A DNA stretch of 64,000 bases from Chrysogorgia sp. JL179-B06 (GCA_035772405.1 JAYKKM010000375.1:5490001-5554000); one strand, 5' to 3'. Shown: positions 10,946 through 23,702, numbered from the stretch's first letter. Numbers and translations: made by a program. The notes: generated by a model not told the origin, from the sequence alone.

Positions 10946-11260
10946 TTGAGCAACGGCCTCCGTAGCTCAGCACTAGCATCGCGGTCGCGCGTAGCCGGCG
11001 GTTTTTTAGGGTTGGGGTGCGTTGGGGTTTGGGGTCGAGCAAGCGGGCTGGAGGCAAGGCGGAATGCGGGCAAAGGTCGCGGGTTCAATTCCAGCCGGAA
11101 GGCCTTGAAGTTGCATTTTTCGCAACTGGTTCCGGTTTGGAATGCTCGTCAGCCACTTCCTTATATGGAAACGTTATATATTCCAACACTCGAAATTTTC
11201 CTTCACCATAAATTCTTGGAGCATGTAGTTTGGTCGAGTGAAATGCCAAATATTACTTGT
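10946..11260 (+). mobile_element. tRNA-Ala-like SINE, with insertion in the tRNA part
   Basis: CTCCGTAGCTCAG (A box) and GGGTTCAATTCC (B box) are separated by about 95 bp of extra G-rich sequence. The downstream body TTGCATTTTTCGCAACTGG through GAAATGCCAAATATTAC is shared with the other copies. (TA)n follows. Confidence 0.75.
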
Positions 11261-11261
11261 A

Positions 11262-11515
<254 letters not shown>

Positions 11516-12633
11516 TTGGGTACGTTCTCGTAATATTATATATTACGCTACCCCGACTGTTGTGACACTATATATCATTAGTGACGAAATACAAAGAAAG
11601 ACCTTCCGCTGCAGTTGTTGTGAGAAGTTAATGCAAGTTTATACTTGCCCTTTCTTGATGTAAATTCATTTGTTGATATCTATTTTGGAGAAATACACAT
11701 TCTCTTAGATTTATAAAATCCACAGTGAAGCTAGAATTATGCATCTCTTTAGGCTTGTAGCGAAGCCGATTTGATCTCAGTTCATGCTGTTCTGTAGAAC
11801 AGACTACAGAGGAATGTTTTCTATTTTGACTGTGAGATTAGGTATTGTGAAGGTATTGTGTGTTTCAAAAAATGTTATATTATCGTCGGCAAGTAAAACG
11901 AACTGTTACATCATACGATGACAGTCTGTATAAATTGTCATAATATTGTGTTGGAGCTTGGAGTTGACAGACGAGTTGACAGTTCAACGTTAAACTTGAC
12001 ACAGTCACTCTGTTTTATATATTTGATGATTTTATAATTATTTCTTGTTCTTTTGATTCCTCTTACGTGAAAGAGTCTACTCATTATTTTATTGGAACTC
12101 CAAGTCTCCAGCCAGGATTAAAAATATTTAATTGAGTGATTTTTGCAAACGGTCGCCACATGGTAAATGTTGCAATTCCCCGCAGGGTCTGTATAAACGA
12201 AGCGCGTTTCCGACATGGAATATGGACACACGTAGTTATCGTGGATAATGAAAGTAAATTGCGGCGTAGCATTTCATCTCATTAAAGATTCATCCCTATA
12301 TGGATCCGTATCCGTAAACACCAAGTGCTATTCGAAATTAAACAGAAGCTCTTATCTACTGAACCGATCACGTTTTTGATGAAATGACTTTCATTAAACA
12401 TCGCTTCTGAATTAAGCCGTTGAAACCTCGAGCGATATCTCTTCGACTGATTATCAATGGCACCCAACTAACACCAAACTGGCGTCAAGCTGTAATTAGA
12501 TGCGACGCTTTGAACTATGGAAATTTCAAGAAGCGATAATTCACCTGTCGTCGTATTACGCAAACAGATTAGACGTAGCCAACCACGAGTATATTTGATA
12601 GTTCTCTCTCGTTTTATCCTTTGATTTACTTAC

Positions 12634-13179
12634 CCAAGCTATCTTGCTGGAGTAGGGGTCTTCTAGAACTCTCCATATCCTTTTCCGCAGATAACGCCAA
12701 GTCCTTCTGACCGCGATGCCGTTTTCGCTGCTTTGTGCCTCCTCGTCGGAAGCTAGCTCATTCTCCTCTCGATCGCTCATGGCGTCGTTCGGTGCGGCAT
12801 TCATCAGTTCCCCCCACGTCTTCTCTAGCTCGTTGTGTTCGTCGTAGTAGGCCCAACAGCAGTGCTCGATCTGTTTCGGGTCGATGCCCCAGAACGCTAC
12901 CTCCTGTTCGAACATCGGCCCGCAAACGTCTCGGGGAACGTGCAGCTTGCCCGTGCGAAAGTAGTTTAATATGTGAGCAAACAAGCCCGGGTGACGGTCG
13001 AAGAAGAACTCGCGATCCCCGCTCGGGTTCTTGCGCACGCTCTCGCTGATCCACGCCAGCCTCGTGTCGGGAAAATTCTCCAGCGTCGCCAGGAACGTTT
13101 CGTGACGTTGTCCACCGACGTTGAGGATAACGCGGATTTCGGATTCGCCGTCATCGTCTCCGCAAAATATCGTCGACAT
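12634..13179 (-). CDS. Voltage-gated K+ channel gene A, exon 1 (T1 domain), Shaw/Kv3-like
   Basis: This exon encodes residues 1-182 of a plasma-membrane voltage-gated potassium channel subunit. The T1 domain, which directs tetramer assembly in the cytoplasm, begins near residue 15 with ILNVGGQRHET and contains FFFDRHP. H80, C86, C107 and C108 form an exact HX5CX20CC motif, the interfacial zinc site of Shab, Shaw and Shal channels that Shaker lacks. CCW after the cysteines and the later DPYSS are Shaw/Kv3-like. The start chosen is the ATG at 13179, just before the conserved domain; the frame stays open upstream to 13326, so a longer N-terminus is possible. The exon ends at 12634 after a TGG codon with a GTAAGT donor, phase 0. 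It joins 7531-8502 to give 505 residues. The exon is visibly richer in G+C than its flanks. Confidence 0.93.
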
Positions 13180-13631
13180 TGTCCTCGGTTGCGACTGTGT
13201 CTGTTCGAACTCTCGGTGAATTATTGATCGACCAAGTAGAACGGGGAATCCGTGATTGGCCCTTGCATCTTCTCGACTCGATGTGACACAGTGACAAGGT
13301 ATTTTGATGCCTAAATGAATCGACACGTGCGTCTGTGATACAGTTGTGACGATCGTAAGGTCTTAATCCGCGCACACTTGATGGGCATATTTTAACACGT
13401 GTCTAGATCAACAAAAATCCTTAACGCTTCAGGCAACAATAGTTTATGTCGCTAGGAACCTCTTCTTTGTGCCTTGAACAAAGCCTTCTAATGCATTTGT
13501 AGTGGTGATAGGTGGGTGAAAAAGCCTCAATTGAGCGGCATACCACAGTAATGAGGCTGTCAACATTCGTGGACCGCTGATCAACGACTTGGTTTTAATC
13601 ATTAATTTGCGTATGTTAAAAACACGATGGT

Positions 13632-13663
<32 letters not shown>

Positions 13664-14325
13664 TGTTGTTTCTCCCCCACCCACCACCCCCCCCCAACAA
13701 ATATTTTGCTTTCATTAGCTAAACACGTCACTACACGGAAGTTTAAAATTTCAGTGTAACTAACTCGATAAATTCATCCGAATCCTTTTATATATAGTCG
13801 CGAAAAAGCTTCGACTAATTAGACGTTCAAGTTATTAAACTTTAACTATCTGGTTTGACTGAACTTCAGTAAAACTTATTAACGTCACAAGATTTCGGTT
13901 ATCTTACATGCATTTTTACAACTTCGGCTATTTTAAACGGGACCGTCGATGTTAAACAGTCTCTGGAGTAAAGTCCGTAGATCAAACCAAAGGTTTAAAG
14001 ACATGTAGAACTTCAGAACTGCAACTGAAAGGAAATTTCATTCCGATCGGATCTCATCAGCTGCTTTTTTTGTTTTCACCGATTTGCATCAATATGCTTT
14101 TTTAGTTTATTTTTAAGTAAATAAAATATCAAGGTGAAATGCGTTTGTGAAAAACCGTGATAGAATTTTTCCAACTTCTCTTTGGAGAACATGCATGCCC
14201 TTTGCCCTTCGTCCACGTTTGCTTAGACTATCTTAATGTATTTTTTAATTTCCTATATATATTGTCGAAACCTCAAATTGAAGCAATTAAATTTGCACTT
14301 GTTCGAGAATTTTAGCTAGCTTCGT
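13180..14325. other. Spacer upstream of channel gene A
   Basis: Contains the putative promoter and 5'UTR of gene A. The reading frame of exon 1 stays open to 13326. A (TA)n run lies at 13632-13658 and a C-run at 13685-13697. I see no TATA box or other promoter element that I could defend. Confidence 0.5.
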
Positions 14326-14328
14326 TGA

Positions 14329-14330
14329 AT

Positions 14331-14427
<97 letters not shown>

Positions 14428-14491
14428 CAAAGTGAAAAGGTGGTAAACTGCCAAGAATTTAGTGACGAGATACTGCGGACGTTTCGAGCGG

Positions 14492-14536
<45 letters not shown>
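14329..14536. repeat. (TA)n tracts around a partial hammerhead-family repeat
   Basis: TA runs at 14329-14427 and 14493-14536 flank GCAAAGTGAAAAGGTGG to CGTTTCGAGCGGA, a truncated piece of the 18.8 kb foldback family. Confidence 0.85.
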
Positions 14537-14822
14537 TTTCCTTCACCGTAAATCCTTTCAACATGTAGTTTGATCGAGTGTAATGCCAAATATTACCTAT
14601 AATATACCCAGAATCTTATCCCGGCATTACCACCACTATATATACAGAACTCGTGACTAGGCTCTCTAGCTCAGTGGTCAGAGCACTGCACTATAGCATC
14701 GCAGTGTCGCGGGTTCAATTCCAGCCGGAAGGCCTTGAAGTTGCATTTTTCGCAACTGGTCCCGGTTTGGTCTTAAAATGTATATATTCCAACACTCGAA
14801 ATTTTCCTTCACCACAAATCCT

Positions 14823-14875
<53 letters not shown>
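14537..14875 (+). mobile_element. tRNA-Ala-like SINE copy
   Basis: TAGCTCAGTGGTCAGAGC and GCGGGTTCAATTCC give the A and B boxes; the SINE body follows and ends in (TA)n. A partial copy precedes it head-to-tail. Confidence 0.8.
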
Positions 14876-14879
<4 letters not shown>

Positions 14880-15189
14880 TAATAATAATTATGAGGAAGT
14901 CTAAATATGTCGCAACCATGCGGGAGGATCGTGGCTTGGTGTAAAAATATGGAGTGTCGTCGGAACTTTTGATATATGTGCACCACCCCCTGCAAGCATT
15001 AAAAGTGTTTACTATTAACTGCCACTCAACATGCCTATTGATCTTATTTATAATTCATATAAACGATAACGCTGTCCCACTGCGAAACAAAATAAAGAGA
15101 TAAATGTTGAAAATTAAGATTTGGATCAGAGTCATGGAATTTAATAAAACTAAATACACACAGCAAAAAAATCCAGTTTCGTCCGGCAT

Positions 15190-15503
15190 CAGTTACGCAG
15201 AGAGTTGCGGACTCTATCATGAGTCTCCGATAAAGGTTGTCTTGTTTAACAGTTAGTCTTCAAAACTCCCATACTTTACTGTAGTGTTGAGTGTTGACCT
15301 TGGTTTATCTCAAACGATAGCGAGTCGACGCTGTTGCCGTTGGAATAATGATGTTTAATCTACACTCTTTGCCCGTGGTTAGTGTTACGCAGTGAGTTGC
15401 GGACTCTATCAATCTTCAATCTTGTTTAACAGTTAGTCTTTAAGACTCCCTTACTTTACGACTGTTGATCTTGGTTTATCTCAAACGACAGCGAGTTGAC
15501 GCC
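15190..15503 (+). repeat. Direct duplication of ~130-150 bp
   Basis: Two diverged copies (15190-15340 and 15380-15503) share GAGTTGCGGACTCTATC, CTTGTTTAACAGTTAGTC and TTGGTTTATCTCAAACGA. Confidence 0.8.
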
Positions 15504-15924
15504 ATGAGTGGTTAGGGGGTAGATGTTTTTGAGGAGGGGTTATGAAATTTTAAAGATTGCTGAAGGACGGGTTATGTTAATTTCTGACTAGAAGGAGGGG
15601 TTACGGGAAAAAAATAGTCTTAACAGTTTTCATATTCAACAAGAAAAATACATGTACACTGAAAAATAAAAGATATCGCCTTCATAAGCAATGCTAAATT
15701 TATCAACTTTCATCTGAGCTTTTTATATTAAATTTTACAGAAATCTTGTGCGCCAGGTTATAGGCCGTCTGCCTGATCTAAGTTGCACTTCTTTTCGTAA
15801 TAGTTCTCCGTCAAGGTCACTAATTTGCTTGTTGGCATTCTATGGAAAAGGAAAGCCATAATAATATCATTATTATTGGTTATTGGATATTTATAGTCAG
15901 TGCCTTAATTTACTAAGCGGTGCT

Positions 15925-16735
15925 TTTAACATTATACTCGGTGCATTATACTCGGTGCTTTTAACATTATACTCGGTGCTTTTGACATATATACTCGGTG
16001 CTTTTAACATTATATACTCGGTGATTTTAACATTATACTCGGTGCTTTTAACATTATACTCGGTGCTTTTAACATTATACTCGGTGCTTTTCATTATACT
16101 CGGTGCTTGTAACATTATACTCAGTGCTTTTAACATTATACTCGGTGCTTTTAACATTATACTCGGTGCTTTTAACATTATACTCGGTGCTTTTAACATT
16201 ATACTCTGTGCTTTTAACATTATACTCGGTGCTTTTAACATTATACTCGGTGCTTTTAACATTATACTCGGTATTGTTAATATATTTATTGCTTGTAACA
16301 TACGCACTGCTTTTAAAATTGTGTGCGGTGCTTTTAACAATATAATCGGTATTCGGTACGTTTCCAATTATACGCGGTACTTGTAACATCATATTCACTG
16401 CTTGTAACCTTATACTCGGTGCTTTTAACATTATACTCAGAGTCTCGGTGCTTTTAACATTATACTCGGTACCTTTAACATCATATTCACTGCTTTTAAC
16501 ATTATACTCGGTGCTTTTAACATTATTCTCGGTATTTTTAACATTATATTTGGTGGTGCCGACATTACACAATGTTTTACAGGTATTATATACTTAACAT
16601 TGTTAACATAACAGTCGGTTACTTTTCCAATTATATGCTGTACTTTCGCTGACATGTTCGGTGCTGTTATAATATACTCGGTCTTTTCAGCGTTATATTC
16701 GGTGCTTTCAACCAGTATTACTCACTGAGCCCATC
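15925..16735 (+). repeat. 21 bp minisatellite, about 30 or more copies
   Basis: The unit is CATTATACTCGGTGCTTTTA plus one A, well conserved from 15925 to 16270 and more diverged after that. Because the unit is a multiple of three, repetitive open frames appear on both strands; none looks like a real protein. Confidence 0.93.
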
Positions 16736-18600
16736 TTTTTGGTCAGCTGCTGTCTTTATTATTAGCATCATTCTGCTGGCATGCCTGATCCTGAACACTG
16801 CTCCAATCTCGTACCACTGCTCCTGCGTTAGTCCAGAGGCAGCATTTCACTTCTGATAAGAACTCCTAGTTATTACTAATTTATTTAACCACGGTAAAAA
16901 CTCATCAGGATTTTACATGCACTACCTAAATTACAAAATTACAGTTCTAATATATACATTCACAAATTTCAAATAAAAAAATTCTAATATTCCTAATAAT
17001 ACTAAGACCCCGTTCACACGATGCCGGTACGAAAAGAAACCGTAACGAAATCGTTACGGTTAAGCCTTGCGTTCACACGATGCCGTCATGAAATGACATG
17101 AAACCGTAATGCTAACCGGAACGATTTGAAACCGCAATGCTAACCGTAACGATATGAAACCGTAACGAAATTATTCCTTACCGGCATCGTGTGAACACCT
17201 AACCGTAATGATTTCATCACGGTTTTACGAAACTTTTTTCTCTGCTAAAAAATACGGGGTAAAAGAAGCGCGGTGGCGCTTTTGTGAAGTCCTTTTCTGG
17301 TTCATACTTAGGGGAACTTTCTCGATCAACTTCTCCTGTACTTGGATATTGTTCGACAAAAATTTCAGTTGTGTCGACACACTTTGATTTGATCGACTCC
17401 ATGCAGTCAAAGTCATCATTATGTATCTGTTTCGACGTAGTCTCGAACTAGATTAAGAAGTAATGATATTTCCTCATCGGTCCAGCCAAAGCTTGGAACC
17501 GATTCTTCGTTACTTTTTGTTTTTTTCTTCGGAGGCATAATTGCGTTTAATCGTTTATGGCAGTATCGAATATAATAGCATGACTCATTGAATAGTGACT
17601 GCCATCAAAACGGTCCGCAATACAATAAAAACTCGAAATCATACCGGTGTCCCAGGAAATTCGTCCCGCCGTAATATCGCCCCCAGGGGAGCGATATTCC
17701 TAGGAAGAAATCCGCCCTCCCGGGGGACAAATTTCCTAGGCCAATATCGGCCCCCTTTAGGAATTTCGCCCTCCTCTTTAGTAACAACACGTGTCTTCTG
17801 TCATTCAAAATAAAACTATTTCCACTTGTCAGCAGCGAAAACGGCAATGTCGAAGCAAGCCAATTGTCAGTTGTGACTCAGCGATTGGAAAACATCTTTC
17901 TCCTAATGTGCATGGGTTTTGTTTTTAGTATGTTGTTAAATATAGCGTCACTTCATTTCACGTTATTCAATGTTTTGTTGATAAATTGTCCGCTGAAGTG
18001 TATTATCTTTCTTTTTTATTTTAATGTTTTTCTCCACTTTTTTCTTAACTCTGACTCTGCTAAGTTTTGAACACTTCTTTTAAGAACTATCCAACATTGC
18101 TATTCACCTCCATGAATGCATTTTCCAAAGCAATATTTAATTTTGTCACCACGACAAAATCGTTATTTGAAGAACTCTTTTCTGGTAATAATATAAACAG
18201 AGGGGAGGGTAACTACCTCATGAATAGGAAGCACAGCCCAGAGAATTAAAAAGCGATTATAAGATAAAGTTAAAACATCACACACAATAAGAAGCCCCGA
18301 TCCAGTCCTATTTTAGAGATCTGTGGAAGAGTCCAATGTTCCGCAACTGACCCTATTCAAATTCTAGACCCTTTTGTTCATATTGTTGTTTTGCATGTGT
18401 GAGTCATCGTTCATTGTTAAAAAGTGGTCACCGCGAAGCCATTGTTAACGATTGCTATTGTCGAAATTTGAGGCACTTTATCTGATAATTTCTATTTTTA
18501 TTCATTTATTTCTAAACAAGTCCAATAGCTATAAAAACACTAAACTAGTCTTCTGAACCCGTGTCAACTAATATATTTAAGTATTTTTTTTGTAAAATAT
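16736..18600. other. Spacer with one MITE
   Basis: No gene recognised. The stretch 17640-17775 contains unusual GC-rich repeats of the type CCTAGGAA and CCGCCCTCC. Small open frames at 17217-17419 and 17595-18249 lack recognisable domains. Confidence 0.5.
17012..17196. mobile_element. MITE with GTTCACACGATGCCGG terminal inverted repeats
   Basis: The 16 bp ends are perfect inverted repeats. The interior is built of repeated CCGTAACGA/TCGTTACGG motifs. I could not settle the target duplication. Confidence 0.7.
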
Positions 18601-18620
18601 AAAATTTAATAAAATATATA

Positions 18621-18708
18621 CAGAAATTTTCCGCTGCAAACTGTCAACCTTCCTCAGCTATATTTAATAGCTGAGGAAGGTTGACAGTTTGCAGCCGAAA
18701 ATTTCTGT
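18621..18708. repeat. Near-perfect inverted repeat, arms ~40 bp
   Basis: CAGAAATTTTCCGCTGCAAA at the left pairs with its complement at the right across a few bases near TATATTTAATA. Confidence 0.9.
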
Positions 18709-18777
18709 ATATATTTTTACTTAGATCAGTTTTCAATAAAGATTTTTTAAACATATATTTATATATAAAAAAGTAGA

Positions 18778-18955
18778 GTGCTGCGTAGACAGTGTTTTGA
18801 ATATATAGCAAAGTGAAAAGGTGGTAAACTGCCAAGAATTTAGTGACGAGATACTGACGTTTCGAGCGGAGCCCTTCATCAGAGTAAGGGCTCCGCTCGA
18901 AACGTCAGTATCTCGTCACTAAATTCTTGGCAGTTTACCACCTTTTCACTTTGCT
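18778..18955. mobile_element. Foldback of two inverted hammerhead-family repeats
   Basis: GTGCTGCGTAGACAGTGT leads into AAGTGAAAAGGTGGTAAACTG, the minus-strand hammerhead-like motif and then the inverted copy of the same arm. The same arrangement is at 31430-31620. Confidence 0.8.
18852..18886 (-). ncRNA. Hammerhead-like motif, family with GGGC/GCUC stem II
   Basis: On the minus strand CTGATGA (18882-18876) is followed by A, a GGGC-TCC-GCTC hairpin, GAAAC and GUC. Stem I pairs TACT (18886-18883) with AGTA (18855-18852). As at 4.2 kb, an unpaired A precedes stem II. Confidence 0.55.
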
Positions 18956-18977
18956 ATTTATATATATATATATATAT

Positions 18978-19160
18978 ACTAAAACAGATTTGTAACATGA
19001 ATGTTACAAAGCTGGCCGATGGTTCAAGAGTGCTCGATACCATTAGAGGTAGAGCGTTTATAAAAGAGTTAGAATGTTTTCGTCACTACTCTGAGTTTCA
19101 CGCGTAATGCGATCTTCAGGCAACTGACAGTTCGGCTTCAACTTGTCGTTAATATACTCG
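18978..19160 (-). mobile_element. Penelope-like element 3' remnant
   Basis: On the minus strand CTGAAGA (19119-19113), an imperfect hairpin and GAAAC (19099-19095) precede CTCAGAGTAGTGACG. This matches the CTGAAGA...GAAAC arrangement after the PLE endonuclease at 48.0 kb. No coding region remains. Confidence 0.5.
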
Positions 19161-19204
19161 GCGGGTTAATAATAGTTCTGATGACGTTGTTGTGTGTTGA
19201 TCGT

Positions 19205-19667
19205 TTGCACAAAAATTAAGTTTGTCTAATATGAAAGAACTCGTAAAATGATAGAGTAACATATTTTACAACTTTCCCATATTTTACTTCGTTTTTGAAA
19301 TAGTTCAGTTTGTTTGATATGTAAATGAGATATGGTCTATATGAGTGTTGAGTAGGGAATTTTCACACATTAAAAAAGTCTTATATCTCAGTGATTGCTA
19401 AGTTTACAGCGTTCATTATCATGAGGAGTTATTATACGCACATTTTCAAGTAAATTTGTGAAACAAACTTGAAGATGGAACTAATATTCTAATGTGTGAA
19501 AATTATCTACCCAGCATTTGACGTCAGAGACCATTTCATTTACATATCAAACAAACTGAAATATTTCAAAAACGAAGTAAAACACGGAAAAGTTGTAAAA
19601 TATGTTACTCTATCATTTTACGAGTTCTTTTATATTAGACAAACTTAATTTTTGTTGCCAATGTCCT
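19205..19667. mobile_element. Palindromic element
   Basis: Arms AAGAACTCGTAAAATGATAG, TTTACTTCGTTTTTGAAAT and GTTTGATATGTAAATGA and their complements meet near 19440. The TTAA element at 19672 lies at its right end. Related sequence is at 35225-35370. Confidence 0.82.
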
Positions 19668-20106
19668 TTAACTCTTTCCTGTCCGGCTGAAAAACATCTA
19701 AAATTGAACTACCTCTTTGTCCTATCGATATCTCTAGAAATATCCATAACTGTTGCGAAACCTATACATTTTCTGAAAGCCCGATAAACCGGCTTTTACT
19801 TGTGCTTTTGAATTTCCCGAACAAGACACATTATGTTAATATAAATTAGCATTAATTATCATAAATCAGGTTGAAAAACCTCCATTTTGCTAGAAAACGC
19901 CATCTTGGGCGCCCGTGTAGCATCATGAAAATTCAAAGCGCCACCAATTGCAGAGTTGTTTATGAAATCAAATCAAACTTGGCGTGTGAGTGGATCTCAT
20001 GTGCCTGCAACTTGTCGATTTTTAATGTTGCGTTACCGTGTGCCGTGTTTTTCGATTGACGACTTCGGGGTCTTCTATGACCCCTTTTCGGACAGGAAAA
20101 AGTTAA
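19668..20106. mobile_element. TTAA-flanked MITE, copy 3 (diverged)
   Basis: The same family as 106-558, but more diverged and with different outer bases in the inverted ends (TCCTGTCCGG against TTCGGACAGGA). TTAA lies at 19668-19671 and 20103-20106. Confidence 0.85.
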
Positions 20107-20198
20107 AAGAGTTTTCTTGTCGGCCTTCATGATCATTACCTGCCACACGAACGCAACGTTCTACCGCGCTCTCATAAAGTGCCTCTAACCTCTCTGGG

Positions 20199-20475
20199 GA
20201 TTTTATAAATGTGTAATCTTATAAATCTCCTGAAAAAAAATGTAATATATCTTGTCGGCCGAAAATTTCATTTTCATAGACTTTTTTGCTGTTAAGTGAC
20301 GTCAAACAAGGAATCTGTCTATATAAAAATCTCTTCACAGATTGCTTGTTTGACGTCACTTCCGTCAACTTTAACAGCAAAAACGTCTATGAAGATGAAA
20401 TTTTCGGCCAACAAGATATTACATTTTTTTCAGGAGAATTCAAAGATCACAAATATATAAAATCCCCGAGGATAC
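20199..20475. mobile_element. Palindromic MITE, same family, copy 2
   Basis: The arms meet around 20330. Matching outer ends are GGGGATTTTATAAATG and its complement at about 20450-20470. Inner arms include AAGTGACGTCAAACAAG and its complement. Confidence 0.8.
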
Positions 20476-20639
20476 CATATTAAGCATAAGTTGAAACCAA
20501 AATATGTATTTCAATTTGAAATTTTCAAGACGAATTATTTATGTTTACGTCGTATTTCAGCACTCGAACTAAATAATTGTCTGAATACTCATAATAAATT
20601 GATAATCAACCTTATAAAAAACATATCTTGGTTTTTTCT

Positions 20640-20672
20640 GGGGGGGGGGGGGGGGTGGTGGGGGGTGGGGGG
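20640..20672 (+). repeat. Poly-G / GGT-rich tract
   Basis: A run of about 16 G followed by TGGTGGGG-type sequence. Confidence 0.9.
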
Positions 20673-21183
20673 GCAGTTGCCCCTGCTGAGGGGTTTTACC
20701 TCAAAGGTAAAATAATAAAGTTCATTTTTAAAAAAATATGTGATTTTATTGTATTTTATTTTCAACACGCAAAATGATCTCGGCCTTGGGTATATTCTTA
20801 ACATATTCTTAAAATTTCGCCAATTTCAGTCTCGATATTCTTTATAAAATATATTCTTATAAAAAAAAGAGTGTATATAAACACATTTACCAAAAATCTA
20901 ACCGAATGGCGTAATGTTCAGTTATTATAAATATCGGTGAAACCGCTTATATAATAATACAAGACGTAATACATCAAGACGTATTACACACATTTACCAA
21001 AAATCTAACAATGGCATAATGTTGGAGCAAAAGAAGAGAACAAGAGATGAGTTCTTAGAAGAACTGTTTAAAAACTTGAGAAAATAATAGGCTTAAAATA
21101 AAAGAGCACGATGCATTTCGGCAGACAACTTATCAAGTGCTACGTCTGCTAACTATAATCATCGAAATTGGACCGATGTTTAT

Positions 21184-21250
21184 AATATGGTTCGTAATCT
21201 TCGCTGGTGGCCAGTGAGATCAAGGATTGTTTTTAAGATACTAACAAGAT
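21184..21250 (+). mobile_element. LINE fragment
   Basis: One frame reads VRNLRWWPVRSRIVFKIL, the stretch preceding the KALHGQAP motif in CR1/L2-type elements. It breaks off before 21260; the matching downstream part resumes near 22.9 kb. Confidence 0.65.
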
Positions 21251-21589
21251 GCCCGCTAGGCATTAACTTGGGCTACTAATTTTAGGGACATGGCGCGCAT
21301 ATTGCCTGCGGAGATGGGTATGCATTGGTGGCATGTTAGACAGTTGGAATTAGAAAACCCGCTCACTTGTCTTATATTACCAAGGATAATATTTAATGCA
21401 TTGATTTCTGTCATCAGGCCACTGAAGGCATTGTGCAGCGCTCGCAGGCTACACGGCAATGCTATATTTTTTCTAATATCTGTTCGATTGAAGGTCTTCG
21501 TGTGTCAAAATTCATATAAAAATCAACGGCAAGGTATACGAAACATATCTGTTACGAAATTACATCGGTTTAATGGACATAAAAGCATT

Positions 21590-22720
21590 AAATCATCGGG
21601 TATTAAAACGACGAATAGATCTTGAAGCCATATATTATGTCCTTTGATTTTAAAGACGAGTCTCGCTTTAATCGCTTACGCATTTTCTCATATAACATCT
21701 GATCTTCACATTTTAAGTAGACGAAACCTACAGCGTTCGATTCACCAGATTCAAGTGATCATTTCGATGTAGAATTGATTTAAATCGGACAAAAACACAA
21801 CATTTCATGCTTGATATTACGGAGTTTCACGGGATATAAAATGTCAACACAGTATAATAATATTTCCCTGTCCTTCGGCTGTCCATTCCGTCTTCACGAT
21901 TGAACTCTCATCTGTGTTTCTCTCATCTTGGAGAGAATCTTTGCAATGGTTTGCGGGTTTACAGGTCTCGTAAATCATCGGGTAAACGACGAATAGATCT
22001 TGAAGCCATGTCCTTTGATTTTAAAGACGAGTCTCGCTCGCTTAATCGCTTACGCATTTTCTCATATAACATCTGATCTTCACATTTTAAGTAGACGAAA
22101 CCTACAGCGTTCGATTCGCCAGATTCAAGTGATCATTTCGATGTAGAATTGATTTAAATCGGACAAAAACACAACATTTCATGCTTGATATTACGGAGTT
22201 TCACGGGATATAAAATGTCAACACAGTATAATAATATTTCCCTGTCCTTCGGCTGTCCATTCCGTCTTCACGATTGAACTCTCATCTGTGTTTCTCTCAT
22301 CTTGGAGAGAATCTTTGCAATGGTTTGCGGGTTTACAGGTCTCGTAAATCATCGGGTAAACGACGAATAGATCTTGAAGCCATGTCCTTTGATTTTAAAG
22401 ACGAGTCTCGCTTAATCGCTTACGCATTTTCTCATATAACATCTGATCTTCACATTTTAAGTAGACGAAACCTACAGCGTTCGATTCGCCAGATTCAAGT
22501 GATCATTTCGATGTAGAATTGATTTAAATCGGACAAAAACACAACATTTCATGCTTGATATTACGGAGTTTCACGTGATATTAAAATGTCAACACAGTAT
22601 AATAATATTTCCCTGTCCTTCGGCTGTCCATTCCGTCTTTACAATTGAACTCTCATCTGTGTTTCTCTCATCTTGGAGAGAATCTTTGCAATGGTTTGCG
22701 GGTTTACAGGTCTCGTATTA
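21590..22720 (+). repeat. Tandem repeat, three copies of a ~373-381 bp unit
   Basis: Copies begin near 21590, 21972 and 22345 (GTAAATCATCGGGTAAACGA) and are nearly identical. It lies between two parts of a LINE. The partial open frame within each unit has no recognisable domain. Confidence 0.92.
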
Positions 22721-22859
22721 AAATGCTTTTCAGACTGCGATTCATTGACAACAAGGGTGAAGGCAAGGAACATTGAGGCAAGACCCTGGGTACGAGTTAT
22801 TGCGCAATTTTGCAATTTTGTGGAACCCCAAGAAAAATACGAATAATAATAATAATAAC

Positions 22860-23629
22860 GAAGCTGGTTTTAAGACTTGGTGCTACCACAGGTAGCCCAA
22901 GTAATAATTACTTTTAAGGCTTTGCATGGCCAGGCGCCTGTTTATATTACTGATTTGCTAACTATATAAACCTACTCGTGCTTTGAGATCATCTGACCGA
23001 AATCTGACCGAAATCTGCTACTTGAGCCAACATCCAAAACGGTGACTCATGGAGACAGAACATTCTCGGTTGCCGCACCAAAACTGTGGAATTCATTATC
23101 ACAGGAAATTAGAAGCATTGATATGTTAAGTAGTTTTAAGTCAACACTTAAGACTTTTCTTTTTTAAAATTAATAGTTTTTTGTTCATAGTGGTAATATA
23201 TGTAGTAGGCTTTATCTTATACAGGGTGTATAAAAAAAGCGCAACCTCGGAATTTCCCAAGAAATCCACTGTGTTCTTAAACACAAAAGATTTTCGCCCC
23301 TGGGAATTTAAAATAGCTTGTAATCGTATTCCAGGGGCATAACTGTCTAATTACTACAAACTCGAGCACGTAAAGCATAATTGAATCGAAATTTATGCAT
23401 TTATTTTAATGGTAAGTTGTTTAGTTTACAAGTATCAACAACAGTTAAATTCCCAGAGGCCTAAAATCTTTTGTGCTAATAAAAACAAAGTGGATTTCTT
23501 GGGAAATTCCGAGGTTGCGCTTTTTTTTATACACCCTGTATAATGAAACTGTAATTAGTTTTATAAGTAAAATTAAGAATATATTGTTGTAAGAGCATTG
23601 AGACTATTGTATAATGCTCCTAATACGTC

Positions 23630-23701
<72 letters not shown>

Positions 23702-23702
23702 C
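22860..23702 (+). mobile_element. CR1/L2-type LINE 3' end with (TTA)n tail
   Basis: Translated pieces include ALHGQAPVYITDLLT and FSVAAPKLWNSLSQEIRSID, the C-terminal end of the LINE open frame, with a frameshift near 22970. The untranslated tail shares TAAGAGCATTGAGACTATTG with four other copies and ends in a (TTA)n run (23632-23702). A mariner-like MITE interrupts the tail. Confidence 0.85.
23220..23540. mobile_element. Tc1/mariner-like MITE nested in the LINE
   Basis: The 317 bp element (23222-23538) is bounded by TA. The ends CAGGGTGTATAAAAAAAGCG and CGCTTTTTTTTATACACCCTG are long inverted repeats. The uninterrupted LINE sequence (TCTTATAATGAAACTG) at 5.1 kb confirms the empty site. Confidence 0.92.

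Noticed and set aside
15883..16572. Repetitive proteins on both strands (FNIILGA, YNVKSTE)
   Set aside because: They arise from a 21 bp minisatellite that is a multiple of three; no start context, domain or splice sites.
15925..16735. CRISPR-like array
   Set aside because: Units are contiguous without unique spacers, and the window is eukaryotic.
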